Below, piece by piece: positions 22,725 through 33,174 of a stretch of DNA of 64,000 nt. The notes under the pieces are model-generated. The model was not told where the DNA came from. It saw nothing but the letters and a program-made list of their open reading frames with translations, and searched no databases. A program made the translations under genes and the position numbers. The stretch's first letter is position 1. Each line of letters opens with the position of its first letter. The DNA comes from Polytrichum commune (taxonomy: Eukaryota; Streptophyta; Polytrichopsida; Polytrichales; Polytrichaceae), in the NCBI GenBank assembly GCA_950295325.1, contig OX485805.1:15549501-15613500 (forward strand). Reading direction: 5' to 3'.

Positions 22725-24150
22725 TTTTTCATCTACCGAATATGTTATGAGATGTGGTCCAAAACCACCCTCTCGTGTAAACCTAAAGCATGGGAGCTTA
22801 TGACACTCTCAATCAATGAGAATTCAAGGAATTTCATGAGCCATGGCCTCATGGCTTTTGTGTAAAACAAGTCCCAAGACCCATCCACCGTTTAAGCTCA
22901 TATGCAACAATATTTTTCTTTCTCTCACCGGGAATATTTTCATGCAGATTTTTCTTTCTCTCGTCAGGAATACTTTCATGGGATGTGGTCCAAAACTACC
23001 CTCATGTAAACCCTAAAGGAGAGTGCTCATGACACTCTCAACCAATGAGAAGTCAAGGATTCTCAAGAGCCATGGCCTCATGGCTTTTTGGTGTAAAACA
23101 AGTCCCAAGACCCATCCACCGTTTAAGCTCATATGCAACAACATTTTTCTTTCGCTCACCGGGAATATTTTCATGAGATGTGGTCCAAAACTGCCCTCAT
23201 GGAAAGAGCTCATGACACTCTCAACCAATGAGCACTCAAGGACTCTCAAGAGCCATGGCCTCATGACTTTTTGGTGTAAAACACGTCCCAATAAGACCCA
23301 TCCATTGTTTAAGCTCATACGCAACAACATTTTTCTTTCTCTCACCGGGAATATTTTCACGAGACGTGGTCCAAACTTGTCCTCGTGGAAACCCTAAAGG
23401 AGAGTGCTCATGACACTCTCAACCAATGAGAACTCAAGGACTCTCAAGAGCCATGGCCTAATGGCTTTTTGGTGTAAAACAAGTCCCAAGACCCATCCAC
23501 CGTTTAAGCTCATATGCAACAACATTTTTCTTTCTCTCACCGGGAATATTTTCATGAGACGTGGTCCAAACCTGCCCTCGTGGAAACCCTGAAGGAGAGT
23601 GCTCATGACACTCTCAACCAATGAGACCTCAAGGACTCTCAAGAGCCATGGCCTCCATGGTTGTTTGGATGTAAAACAGGTCCCAATAAGACCCATCCAT
23701 CGTTTAAGCTCATAACACGCAACAACATTTTCTTTCTCTCACCGGGAATATTTTCTCGAGACGTGGTCCAAACCTGCCCTCATGAAAACCCTAAAGGAGA
23801 CTACTCACGGCACTCTCAACCAACGAGAACTCAAGGACTCTCAAGAGCCATGGCCTCCATGGTTGTTTGGATGTAAAACAGGTCCCAATAAGACCCATCC
23901 ATCGTTTAAGCTCATAACACGCAACAACATTTTTCTTTCTCTCACCGGGAATATTTTCACGAGACGTGGTCCAAACCTGCCCTCATGGAAACCCTAAAGG
24001 AGACTACTCATGGCACTCTCAACCAACGAGAACTCAAGGACTCTGAAGAGCCATGGCCTCCATGGCTGTTTGGGTGTAAACCAGGTCCCAATAAATAAGA
24101 CCCATCCACCATTTGAGCTCATAATACGCAACAACATTTGTCTCTGGCTG
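22725..24150. repeat. Tandem array of a ~200 bp unit, seven copies
   Basis: The anchor 'gacactctcaaccaatgag' (or a 'ggcactctc' variant) starts at 22802, 23031, 23214, 23412, 23607, 23809 and 24012. Spacings are 229, 183, 198, 195, 202 and 203 bp. Each unit carries 'caagagccatggcctc', 'gacccatccaccgtttaagc', 'tctctcaccgggaatatttt' and 'acgtggtccaaacctgccct'. The 229-bp first spacing reflects an internal partial duplication around 22915-22985. Units near the right end are most alike, and a CC-to-TCC change in 'ggcctccatgg' and an inserted 'aataag' mark a right-hand subset, which suggests amplification in steps. Some units stay open in one frame on each strand. I treat this as a by-product of spacings near 198 bp, not as protein evidence. 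Confidence 0.9.
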
Positions 24151-24877
24151 GCCATGGCCAGGAATAGTGGAGGAGGTTGCAAATGTGGGCCGTGTAGGGT
24201 AGTTTGGGAACGGCAGCTTTATTTCACAGGCAAGGTATGGGCTGGGCTCCTGCCTTCTTTAAATTTCCTTTCCTTCTCCACACACACGAAGTACGTGCTT
24301 GGTAGCCAGTCAACTAACTTACCCACCAGCAGCCAGGCTCATCATAATCGGTTTGTAACCGCAATCCATAACTGCAACATAACTATCAACCATCACTTCG
24401 TTTGATTCCCAAAACATATATATATACATGCACTGTCCTCGCTCCCAAAACTAATTTAGTTACTGTTGAAGCATTCAAGTGATAACCAACCAACTCCCTC
24501 CCTCTGACCACACACACAGCGAGCCTCTCATCTGTCCAATCATCACTAAAAGCTTGACCTCGTACACACTCGTGGTTGGTTCATCTCAAAACGATGACTT
24601 GGATGAGAGAGATTGATGTTGGGGGTCTTAATTTCAAAGCTAATTTTGGAATCGAATAAACTAACGGTGGCTGTGTATGTTTCAGGGTTGGTTTTTTTTT
24701 AATGTTTTGGATGCATATATATAGGCACATTCATGTGCGAGAACTCTGTGTTCTGTGATTTCCGCCTTTCTTTGACCTCCGTATTAGCGATGAGATTGGA
24801 GTGCTTCTACTTGTGATAGTAAAGACATCGTTTCAGGTTCAACAACAAACACGATTGGTATGTATGGTCTATGTATT
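24151..24877. other. Intergenic DNA, nothing recognised
   Basis: No supported gene. Short CA-rich stretches and an AT dinucleotide run near 24417-24426 are present. Confidence 0.5.
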
Positions 24878-25008
24878 AGGTAATCGTTTTATTGGAACTG
24901 TTATCGGTGCAGAACCGGTTATGTCAAGGTGGCGAGCCCGCGGGCGAGCCAGCTTGCTTGACATAACCGGTTCTGCACCGATATATGGTTCCAATAAAAC
25001 GATTACCT
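24878..25008. repeat. Near-perfect 131-bp inverted repeat (fold-back)
   Basis: The left arm 24878-24928 and the right arm 24957-25008 are complementary except for about four positions near the middle of the arm. They surround a 28-bp GC-rich spacer that is itself partly symmetric (GCGAGCCCGCGGGCGAGC). The outermost bases are AGGTAATCG and CGATTACCT. Each arm contains AACCGGTT, a motif repeated several times in the next 500 bp. It could be a small fold-back transposon, or a transcribed hairpin if a promoter exists. No target duplication was found. Confidence 0.88.
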
Positions 25009-25259
25009 GACGTAAGCGGTTGGCGTCTTTGTTGAGCCGCGCAGGTGACCTAAACAGTGAGTCACCTGTCACCATAACCGATTTAGATGATCATAACCGG
25101 CTGGGATGTCGAGGTTATCGTATGCAAACATGTGTGCTCAGAGCCAATCGTGTAGTGCCACCTCGGCAAACCAAAGCGGCCAACCGGTTACGTGATCAAT
25201 GAAGATGATTGGGACTCTTCACTTTGACCTCTCAAACTCTATGCATCTCTCATCAACTC
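25009..25259. other. Short unique stretch rich in AACCGG motifs
   Basis: Contains AACCGG-type sequence at about 25094 and 25183. No gene is seen. Confidence 0.5.
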
Positions 25260-25495
25260 AGTGATCGGGGAGATTCTTGGGCATAGTCGGTTGAGATCCT
25301 AATGTTTGCAAGTCCAACCGGTTATATGTTGATATCCTCCGGTTTTCCTTTATTAAATTAGGGCATATTCTATAAATTCCTCTAAAATGATCGGTGATTT
25401 TTGTGCAGTCTTGAACTTTGACCGATTATTTCTCAAACTCAACCGGTTCACGTGTAACTAATTGCCGGTTCTCCCTGGTCGTTGCATCAACTCCA
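25260..25495 (+). repeat. Dispersed repeat R2 (uninterrupted copy)
   Basis: Has the full landmark order 'gagattcttgggcatagtcg', 'aagtccaaccggttatatgt', 'ttcctctaaaatgatcggtg' and 'accgattatttctcaaactc'. It provides the empty site for the SINE at 13581. Confidence 0.72.
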
Positions 25496-26709
25496 TTTTC
25501 GAAACATGAATTGTCAAACTTAACTTTTTGTAATTGTCAAGTTTTCAATAAGCGCCCCCCATTGTAATTCATAGAGTCTCCGAAAATCGTGAAGTTCCAC
25601 ACCTGTAGTCGTCATTTTGTAATTTGGGATGCCTAGAATAGATAGTGGCCAGGTGAGAGAGGAGACATGGCTCATAGCCGTTGGGGAGTTCAACGTGATG
25701 GAAATAGTAAGATTAAAAAGACACATATTTGGGGTTTTTTGGCAAAGGGTACTCACTGCACTCAAGTTTTTGTGTGCCAATCATCATAAATAGGTCAACC
25801 TATAGTATGAACATTGATTGGGAGAGAACCTTGCCTTTGGAAACCAATCACTCCAAATAGCACGCTTGTACCGCACTCAAGTTATCGAGAATGGGTATGT
25901 TTACCTTGTATGACCATTTAATGAGCACAAGAATCTTCACTTTGATAGTGAATAAGATGCTCATATGAGCTCTAAAAGTGCATGAGGATAGTGGCTACGG
26001 CCTAGACTTAGATTCATCAACCATCTCATACTATCTAGAGTAGACAAACCCATTTTTTATACCCCCCCCACACACAATCTCAATACATAGAGTCCTATTT
26101 GGCGTGATGGAAAAAGTAAGTCAAAGGGCACGGATTTGGGTTCCTTGAAAATGACACTAATTATTCCCAAGTTTTTGTTTCCCAATTATCGGAAATAGGT
26201 CGATCTATGTTGTGAATATGGGTTTGGAAAGAATTTGACCTTTAAAAATTTACAATCTACATTTTTTCATGTTAAACAATGTGATATCAATTTCCAAGTT
26301 TGTGGGAAAAAAACACACCCCAATATCACACACGCACTACACTTCATAACAATTAGTAGCAATGCTAGGGGGGGGGGGTACCCTTTGAGTACCCGCAATA
26401 TTACCTCAACAAGAAGGGATAAGTTTGCAAAGCAAGGGTGCATGAATGGATAATTAATCAAATATAGTAGCTTCTAAAAGCTATCAAGGAGGTTTCCAAT
26501 ACGTGTGTCGGGAGACTTTTCCCAAAAGTGCAACTACCTTTTTGACCTCACCAACTTTCCCGTTGCTTTATATTAGAACCATTACCACCACTTGGCATTG
26601 GTTTTATCGTAGAAATTGGCATAATTAATTCTAAGCATTGAATGTAGGTACCCAAATAGATTAAAAAGAGCCTAAGCAAAACTCAAAAGTAGTGCTACCT
26701 TTGCTCTTG
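25496..26709. other. Intergenic DNA with an R3 fragment (about 25905-26045)
   Basis: 'tgaccatttaatgagcacaa' to 'caaccatctcatact' matches R3. An 11-base G run lies at 26368-26378. No gene is supported. Confidence 0.5.
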
Positions 26710-26753
26710 AAAGAGCATCAAACTGGCACATGCCGGTTTGATGCTCTTTTGAG
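26704..26753. repeat. Short perfect-stem hairpin
   Basis: AAAGAGCATCAAAC-TGGCA pairs with TGCCG-GTTTGATGCTCTTT across a very short CA loop, giving arms of about 20 bp with one mismatch. The function is unknown. It may be a small fold-back remnant. Confidence 0.75.
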
Positions 26754-26927
26754 AAAGTCATTCCGGGCTTGCTACTTAATGTTATGTTAGGCTAAATTGC
26801 AAATATAGGTATATCTGTCTACTCTATTCGTGTGTTTCATATCGATTGAGAAGTGGACGTGTTAGGGAAAAGTAACTATTTAAGACCCATCTACTTTATG
26901 ATGTCCGGTAACTTCTACCAGCCCTAA
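26754..26927. other. Intergenic DNA with R3 tail fragment
   Basis: 'gagaagtggacgtgttaggg' to 'taagacccatctac' resembles the end of R3 copies. Confidence 0.45.
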
Positions 26928-28003
26928 GGGCCACTTCACACACGAGGCTGAGAGCCCATGACCATTACACTTCAAGCACTCTCATCGGTGGAAAAGGGCG
27001 GAGCCGGTCCAAGTTCGCTTCACACTACGCTTGAGGGACCAACAGAGTAAGTGAACGCAAGATGGATGTAAAGTCCACATGGATTCCTACGTGGCATCAA
27101 ATAAATCATGTTTCATGGTCACTTGGACTATTTTCAAAAACCACCTCTTGGAGGTAGGCCCAACACAAAATTGGGAGACCACGGCACTCCAAACGCTCGC
27201 AACCATTGATTTATTCTATTTTATCATGCGTGAGGACCCGCATGGATAGAAATTCATTGAAACATCATTTGGTTGAGGGCCCGGTCACATACAACTTCAC
27301 ACTACACGTGAGGGTCCGTGACCACACTACACGATGTTGGAGGTGTGGTGGGACGGCCTTTGGACACTTAGGGTCACTTCACACATGAGCCAAGAACCGT
27401 GACCTTGTAATGGTGAGGACCCTTGACTCTTATCCAAAGGCCGTACCATGGGTGTTGGGAAAGCCATTTTATGTAGTCTTTGGCCCTCAAGCATAGTGTG
27501 AAGTGAGAATGAACCATGTTGCGGGACCATTGCATATTTTGTTGGTGGAAAAAGAGGGGAGGATTTGGTTTAATATCCAAGTTTATCAATTTAAGATAAC
27601 TACTTGGTGGTGTTTGTCTGTCTTGGAATCTGCCATGCAGTTTGTCCTGAAATCTATCATGCTGGAAAAAATATTAAAAAAATCATGGTCTACCGGAATT
27701 TGTGTCAAACCCACCTCTTGGAGGTGGGTCTGACGCAAATTCCGGTAGACCATGCACCCTTATCCACAACTAGCCATGTAGGACTCCATGTAGACTTTTC
27801 ATCCACGAACTTTTCTTTGGGCCTTTAGGCCTTCACCTCCTAGTGTGAAATGAACTTGAACGGTCTCCACCTTTTCGACCAATGAGAGCTCTTACATTGC
27901 CATGGTCAAGGGCCTTCAGCCTTGTGTGTGAAGTGGCCCTTACTTTCTTTTGGGCTCTCACAATTTCATGGTCACGGCTCTTGGCTCGTGTGTGAAGTGG
28001 CCC
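26928..28003. mobile_element. Tourist-like element T1, outer copy
   Basis: Both ends begin GGGCCACTTCACACACGAG (right end in complement) and stay similar for about 40 bp (…GAGCC…GTGACCAT). TAA duplications lie at 26925-26927 and 28004-28006. Without the nested copy at 27371-27939 it would be about 504 bp. A second T1 copy at 59787-61128 aligns with its interior ('tttcatggtcacttggacta', 'gttgagggcccggtcacata', 'cctttggac'). Confidence 0.9.
27371..27939. mobile_element. T1-related element nested inside the outer T1 copy
   Basis: Left end GGGTCACTTCACACATGAG. The right end in complement is GGGCCACTTCACACACAAGG. TTA lies on both sides (27368-27370, 27940-27942). The T1 copy at 61 kb lacks this insert at the matching place (…cctttggac|tctcgcaatttc…). 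A hairpin with ~33-bp arms sits at 27684-27754 (GGTCTACCGGAATTTG / CAAATTCCGGTAGACC). This is self-into-self nesting of one family. Confidence 0.85.
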
Positions 28004-28299
28004 TAAGGTTATTGTCCATGGCCCGCCCACCCACCAGCTCCTCGTACTACACATTCTCCACCTGGATAGATAGATTGATTCCGGTTTCCGTACGCCAACG
28101 AAAAGCTAAGAAGATACACACACACACACACACACACACAGCAGGAAAGGAGTGATGAGCTATGGTTATAGTTCCCATATATAGCTTCTTAACCTTAACC
28201 GCCTGGGCTTGCCCTCGACCAATGAGAGGGCCCCCATGAGCCCCCCCCCCCCACGCTCGGGAGTCGCGACTCGCTAACGGACACCTCCACCTCGACCAT
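28004..28299. repeat. Spacer with (CA)n and a 12-base C run
   Basis: (AC)n spans about 28116-28140 and the C run is at 28241-28252. No gene. Confidence 0.8.
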
Positions 28300-28640
28300 T
28301 GGATGGGATCGGTTACTTGTTTCATCCGATGTGGTTGATAGTTGTGAATCGTGAAGATCCGTTTTCCAAAGTGTAGAAATCGGAGTTGGGATTCAAAAGC
28401 TATGAAGGTTTAAAGTGAAGAGAGGTTTTTTTTAATAAAAAAAATGTTTTTTGGAAATTAAAGTGATTACGTATTTAGGTTCGCTCAATTGTGTTTTTTT
28501 TATTGAGTTTGGAATGATGTGTTTATTCTGAGCACATCGTCCAATCTCATCGGACACATATATGTTTTTGGTGTTTGTGTTCAGCTGTAAGCTTTCTTCT
28601 CATTGACCGTCTTGTTATAGGTGTTTGGTTTTTAAGGTCC
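28300..28640 (+). repeat. Dispersed repeat R5
   Basis: Landmarks are 'ttggatgggatcggtt', 'gttgtgaatcgtgaagat', 'ttaaagtgaagagagg', 'gagcacatcgtccaatctca' and 'ttttggtgtttgtgttc'. They match 42560-42880 and 54760-55060. Confidence 0.65.
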
Positions 28641-29214
28641 ACGTGCCCTATTGGCCCCGATTTGGGCACTTGCAATTCCTTATACAAATTTTGCTTGTTG
28701 GATTGGATCAAGAATTGTCTCATCTGGCCAAAGTTCTAAGGCGTCAAAGTGAAGAGTATCTTTGTTTCCAAGTGATTGCTTGGTAGGGCAAAAGAGGAGT
28801 GTTCCAAAGTAGTGGCACCTATCATCCATCCGTGTTGGAAAATCTGCCCCTATAAGTTTGTGGTTAATCCACTTTCAAATGCATTCCACTATACTAATCC
28901 AAGGTCTTTGAAACTAATTCCGGTCACTCAAATGTTATAAAATAAACAACCCCCCCCCCACCTACATGTTGTGTAAGGGTGCCTTTATTAAATGAATGAG
29001 AGATAGGCTCGCGTGCATATTATATTCTAATGGTCACATACATAATTTTACTCATTTGGCTCCCACATCTTTGTGAGGTTGGGAAGATCACAAGAATTGT
29101 GCGGTGCATATGACCACTTCCAAATTCAACATTGAATCCCATAGTCCCTCCCACCTCCATCCCGCCTCAAATATAGAAAGAGGAAAATGACTAAGCGGTT
29201 ATTGTGATAAGGTG
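28641..29214. other. Intergenic DNA, nothing recognised
   Basis: Contains a 10-base C run at 28950-28959. No gene or bounded element was found. Confidence 0.5.
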
Positions 29215-29490
29215 GATGGGTCTTAAGCGGCCTTAATCAGGCCCCTAGATTTGATTGGTATGTGATTCGGTGAGGATCAAAGAGTAAAACGTCATCAAGA
29301 CACATGCTTAAAGAAAGATTGAACTACATCTTCAAATATTAACAACTACTCCACGCTCGATAGTGAGCATAATCATCGGGAGGTACAATGTTCGATTCGT
29401 ATTTGTTAGTCCAACTTGTTTTTGCTAATGCAACATGAGCTTTGTTGTGTAAATCTAATCGGTAGAAATTGGAGAACATGAAACACGAAC
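29215..29490 (-). repeat. Dispersed repeat R1 (reverse orientation)
   Basis: The complement carries 'gttctccaatttctacc', 'ttgcattagcaaaa', and 'tttgatcctcaccgaatcac' in R1 order. Confidence 0.6.
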
Positions 29491-29497
29491 CAAAGTA

Positions 29498-29945
29498 AGG
29501 TAGAGATACCATAAACCGTAAAAATAAGGTGATTCACATTGAAGATGTGGTCTTAAAAATCATGAGATAATTCTCCAAGATAGAAGAGAAGGATCCATGA
29601 AGAATGCAAGTTGTTTCATATTCATATTCCCTGTAAAAAAAAGTTCTACAATTTTTTTAAGTGGAAATTTTGTCAAACCCCCTACTCGTTCACTTGATTC
29701 TCCTTAAACCGAACACGGTAATGCTCATTTCCACACAAAACATCACCTAAACCGGTTAACTCATGAGTACATTCAACTGTGATTGATGATAGTCCAACAC
29801 TCCTAAATTTGGCTAAACTGACTGTAGTACACGCATTTCAAGCTGCCAACCTCACAATTATCAGTTTCAAAAATAACACTCCACTATAATAACGGAAGTC
29901 TATTGCACAGGTAGAGGGTAGTTCACGGTTTATGGTATTTCTACC
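29498..29945. mobile_element. TIR element with AGGTAGARATACCATAAACCGT-type ends
   Basis: Left AGGTAGAGATACCATAAACC. Right in complement AGGTAGAAATACCATAAACC. Both are preceded or followed by TA, so a 2-bp TA duplication (Tc1/mariner or Stowaway type) is possible. Two bases are weak evidence. Length is 448 bp. The interior is non-coding. Confidence 0.7.
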
Positions 29946-31244
29946 TTAGCACCCACACACCTTCTTACGTAGGCCCTCCCTCGCTCCGTACGGAAACGAT
30001 ATGAGTGATGGCTAACGGACCATCTTCAAGTCGGTCCTCAGACCAATATTCTTTTCCTCTTTGATTAAACCCTAGAACAGATGTCTATACTTGGACCAAA
30101 GGCCTAGTTCAATCTCTTCGCACCACATGTCTTTTGGTGTCTGTATCTATCCTCACTTCAAAGCCTCGCCAGATACCACTTAAATGTGAGGTGTCCACAT
30201 GAGCACACGTACCTCCCTCAACAAACAAAGCTGGAAGGCTGCGATTTGACTTACTCCACTCACAAAACATGTAAATACACATGCCCATGTAAAATATCAT
30301 ATAGTTTAGCAAGTCTAGTACGACTCGAATTACTACTGCTACTATTCTATTATAAAGACTGGCAGGCATCATACACACATGATATTCAAGTCCAGGTCGC
30401 TCCAGAGTCCAGACGGCAGAAGCCACGAAGGCATTGACGTCGCGTAATTAAGAAAAGCAAAGCATTTTTGCGGTATAAGATATAAGATATATATATATAT
30501 ATATCATCTTGTCTTTGTCCTCCTTCACAATCATTGACATCTGCTTGCCCGCTCTTTGCTCGAGTCTCCAGCTCACAAGATATTGCTGTGTCAAGATGCT
30601 TCCGCAGGAGCTTTGAATTTGCAAGGGAGCCATTGGAAGGCGGTTGGGTTGGAGCCAACTGAAACCGTTTGTGAGTGTATGAGGGTGGGGTGAGTTTGCA
30701 TGTAGGCCGCTCGCCCACTACATTCTAGATAAATAGTGGGTCGGCGGTGTTTTCGTAGACGAGCCGTCAACCAAACCACATTCTGGTGGCATGCTAGAAT
30801 GTGGAGGGTGGTGGAGATGTGCCGCTAGACTTTTCCGTACGTTCGCTAAAGCACGTTTTAATCTACATGTGTTAGTCGTTGAAAGATTCGAAGACCGGTG
30901 GTCTAGTACTCCATCCTTGGTGACTTGGGGGGGGAGGAGGAGGAGGTTAGCAGGTGGGCCCGGATTTGAGAAGATGGAAGTAGCTAGTTGGCATAGACGA
31001 AACCCTACCCCACTAGATTCCATTTACATTTGGGCGAGCTTGTCCTTCTTCCCACTACTATTTGGTGGGCAAGTGGTCTGCATGGGAACTCGCCCTCAAT
31101 AGGATGGCCGGTGCGTTGGCCACCCATAGTATGTTGGTTGGTTGGTTGGCAGGTAGGTAGAACTGTGTATGTGCCCACCGCCCCGTGACAATGGGGTGAA
31201 TATCGATGAATTTTCATTGATAAGTGAGTGTGTATTCGGTTGGT
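29946..31244. other. Intergenic DNA, nothing recognised
   Basis: An (AT)n run lies at about 30486-30506. The overlapping open frames near 30400-31100 lie on both strands and show no protein family I know. Confidence 0.5.
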
Positions 31245-31610
31245 TTTTCTCCATTTTCTTCAACTTCTATTGAGTAGGATTACACGACGAGAGTTGTGTT
31301 GCATTAGCAAATCTACGATGAAATACCAACATAAATCGGATTGAGAATTGGACCTCTCCTAATTTAGTTATGGTTATTGGAAAGTGCATGTGTGTTGATA
31401 CCTTCGTTGAATACATGGGTCCTTCTAATTGTGTTCATTGTTAAGTGAAGAGAGTAGTTAATGGAATTTGAAAACGCAATTTAATCTCTTATAAATTCGT
31501 GTCTCTATGGTGTCCGTTCTTTGATCCTCACCAAACCACGCGAATCAAATATAGGTGTCACGCCGATTAAGAAAAGTAACCAAATAACACACGCATGCCT
31601 TAAAGGGTTT
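31245..31610 (+). repeat. Dispersed repeat R1
   Basis: Landmarks are 'gcattagcaaatctacgatg', 'tttagttatggttattggaa', 'tttgatcctcaccaaaccac' and 'aagaaaagtaaccaaataac'. Confidence 0.7.
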
Positions 31611-31909
31611 TTCGGCACATGTGAATGGTCATAACATTACACAAGGGTCATTGACACGTTGAAGGTGGTTGTGGTTGTGATAGTGGCAGTGATTAATCAC
31701 AATAAACAACCACAATAGTGATCTTTTTAAATCACACTTGTCTTGTGCGAATCCTTGATGTTGTGGTCAATGGTGGGGTCAACCCTCTAAATCGCAATCT
31801 ATCATTGGTTTAGGTCTTGGACTTAAGAATCAATTGGTTGTAGTACCCACAAGCATGCCATTGAGGCAAGTTGGGCTAGCTAATTGGGTGAGGGGGGGGG
31901 GTTTAGGGG
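31611..31909. other. Spacer upstream of the Harbinger pseudogene
   Basis: Contains a 10-base G run at 31892-31901. It probably includes 5' parts of the transposon, but no terminal repeat could be identified. Confidence 0.4.
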
Positions 31910-32197
31910 TTGGACACTCTATGTGCACAGTATGGCATTAAGTGGGAGTTCCATGGTAAGATACTTTCCCTAGGAGTCACTCTATTTGCTATGCAGAAAT
32001 ATTGTAGGCTTGTGGAATGTATTGCAAGAGGTGGTGTGTGGCATTTCTTGCTTGTTTTGAAGTATTCACTTGAGGAACCCGTCGAGAAAGATATTGTAAA
32101 ACATGTGAATGTTAATGAAAGGAGAGGGTTTCCATGTATGCTCGCTAGTTTGGACTGTATGCTTGACAATATAAAAATTTGTCCAGTTGCATACTAA

Positions 32198-32351
32198 CAT
32201 AACATTATTCACATTCATATCAATGTTCTGTGGGACTCAAAATATTCCATGATATTCCCACATTCATATTGAATGTGAGGATATCGTGGAATCTTTTTGT
32301 GGAATATTGTCAATCCCATAGAACATTGGTATGGATATGAATAATGTTATG
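32198..32351. mobile_element. Fold-back element inserted in the Harbinger pseudogene
   Basis: Left CATAACATTATTCACATTCA…CAATGTTCT. Right in complement CATAACATTATTCATATCCA…CCAATGTTCT. Complementarity runs through almost the whole 154 bp. It interrupts the transposase just after CPVAY. GCATACTA lies before it and GCATACCA shortly after it, a possible 8-bp duplication, but the right end is then asymmetric. Its outer bases resemble family F. Confidence 0.82.
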
Positions 32352-32673
32352 AGTGGGCATACCAAGATTGAAAATAATAATGATATACGTGTAATATTAG
32401 AAGCCATTTGTGATCAATCGCTTCATGTTTAGCATGCTTTTCTTGGCACTCCCGGGGGATGCAATGGTATCAATGTTTTGGATTGCTTCCCCCTCATCCA
32501 TGATAACTTGCAGGGTGAATCAAAGGATTAGAAAGATCTTGGGTTAACGTGAATTACTATCCTTGTTATTACTTACTTTCGGATGGAATTTATCCAAATT
32601 TGTTGTGCTTTGTTAAAAATGTCCGCGAACTTGAAGATGAAAAGGCATCTTACTTTACAAAGGCTCATGCCCC

Positions 32674-32813
32674 AATCACACCAAAGTTTCTGTCCGGTTC
32701 CAGCCGTGAAATTGTTGGGGATTATGTTGAGAAATCGATGTTGGCCCACCACCTTTCAGACTACTACAACTGGAGACGCTGACGGATGGTGTTTGAACTG
32801 GCCGGTGTGATCA
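32674..32813. mobile_element. 140-bp insertion in the Harbinger pseudogene with GCCCC duplication
   Basis: Bounded by GCCCC at 32669-32673 and 32814-32818. Ends AATCACACC and, in complement, TGATCACACC. If the insert plus one GCCCC (145 bp) is disregarded, the frame runs straight from FTKAHAP into QDTCHKDVER, as in intact relatives. It is a small unclassified transposon. Confidence 0.75.
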
Positions 32814-33174
32814 GCCCCTCAGGACACCTGTCACAAGGACGTGGAGCGATATTTTGGTGTCTTGCAACAACAATGGGCAATTATTAGATTCTTTGCACAA
32901 AAGTTGCACACGTATGCTATAGCCAACGTGACGAACACATCCGTCATTTTTACATAATATGATATTAAATGAGGTGCTTGGGGAAAACCTTGAGAATATT
33001 GATGAGTGTAATTCAGACAACCCCTTCCAACATGTGCTCACTGTTGAGGGTCTTCAGCAAGGAATTGCTCGAATCGAAGGTTCCAATGAACATGTCTCCC
33101 TCCACGGCGACTTGAAAGGGCATTTGTGGGATGAGAGAGGACAAACTACTACTGACGGATGTGTGTTAGTGTAG

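Larger units (their letters stand above)
31910..33174 (+). pseudogene. Broken PIF/Harbinger transposase, split by two insertions
   Basis: Pieces read in order. (1) 31910-32190 includes EEPVEKDIVKHV then ERRGFPCMLASLDCM then CPVAY, the region with the first catalytic Asp. (2) After a ~154 bp insert, about 32355-32530 reads GHTK…VILEAI, HAFLGTPGG, NGINVLD (second Asp), with TAG where Trp of WHAF is expected and another stop at the end. (3) 32549-32673 reads NYYPCYYLLSDGIYPNLLCF. (4) After a 140 bp insert, 32819 onward reads KDVERYFGVLQQQWAIIR (catalytic Glu). (5) 32959-33174 reads HVSLHGDLKGHLWDERG, like the usual C-terminal DL-x-EHLW. The order matches the plant Harbinger nuclease (DDE). Stops, frameshifts and inserts make it non-functional. 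No second (Myb-like) open frame and no terminal repeats were found. Confidence 0.88.

Noticed and set aside
22725..24150. CRISPR-like array
   Set aside because: Units are ~200 bp and contiguous with no short repeat/unique spacer pattern, and the DNA is eukaryotic.
23013..24182. Repeated peptides encoded on both strands of the tandem array (e.g. the 100-131 codon frames)
   Set aside because: Frames stay open because some units are a multiple of 3 long. They break wherever spacing changes, and both strands are equally open. No family motif is visible.
30386..31102. Overlapping ~100-codon open frames on both strands
   Set aside because: No splice structure, family motif or codon signal, and frames overlap on opposite strands.
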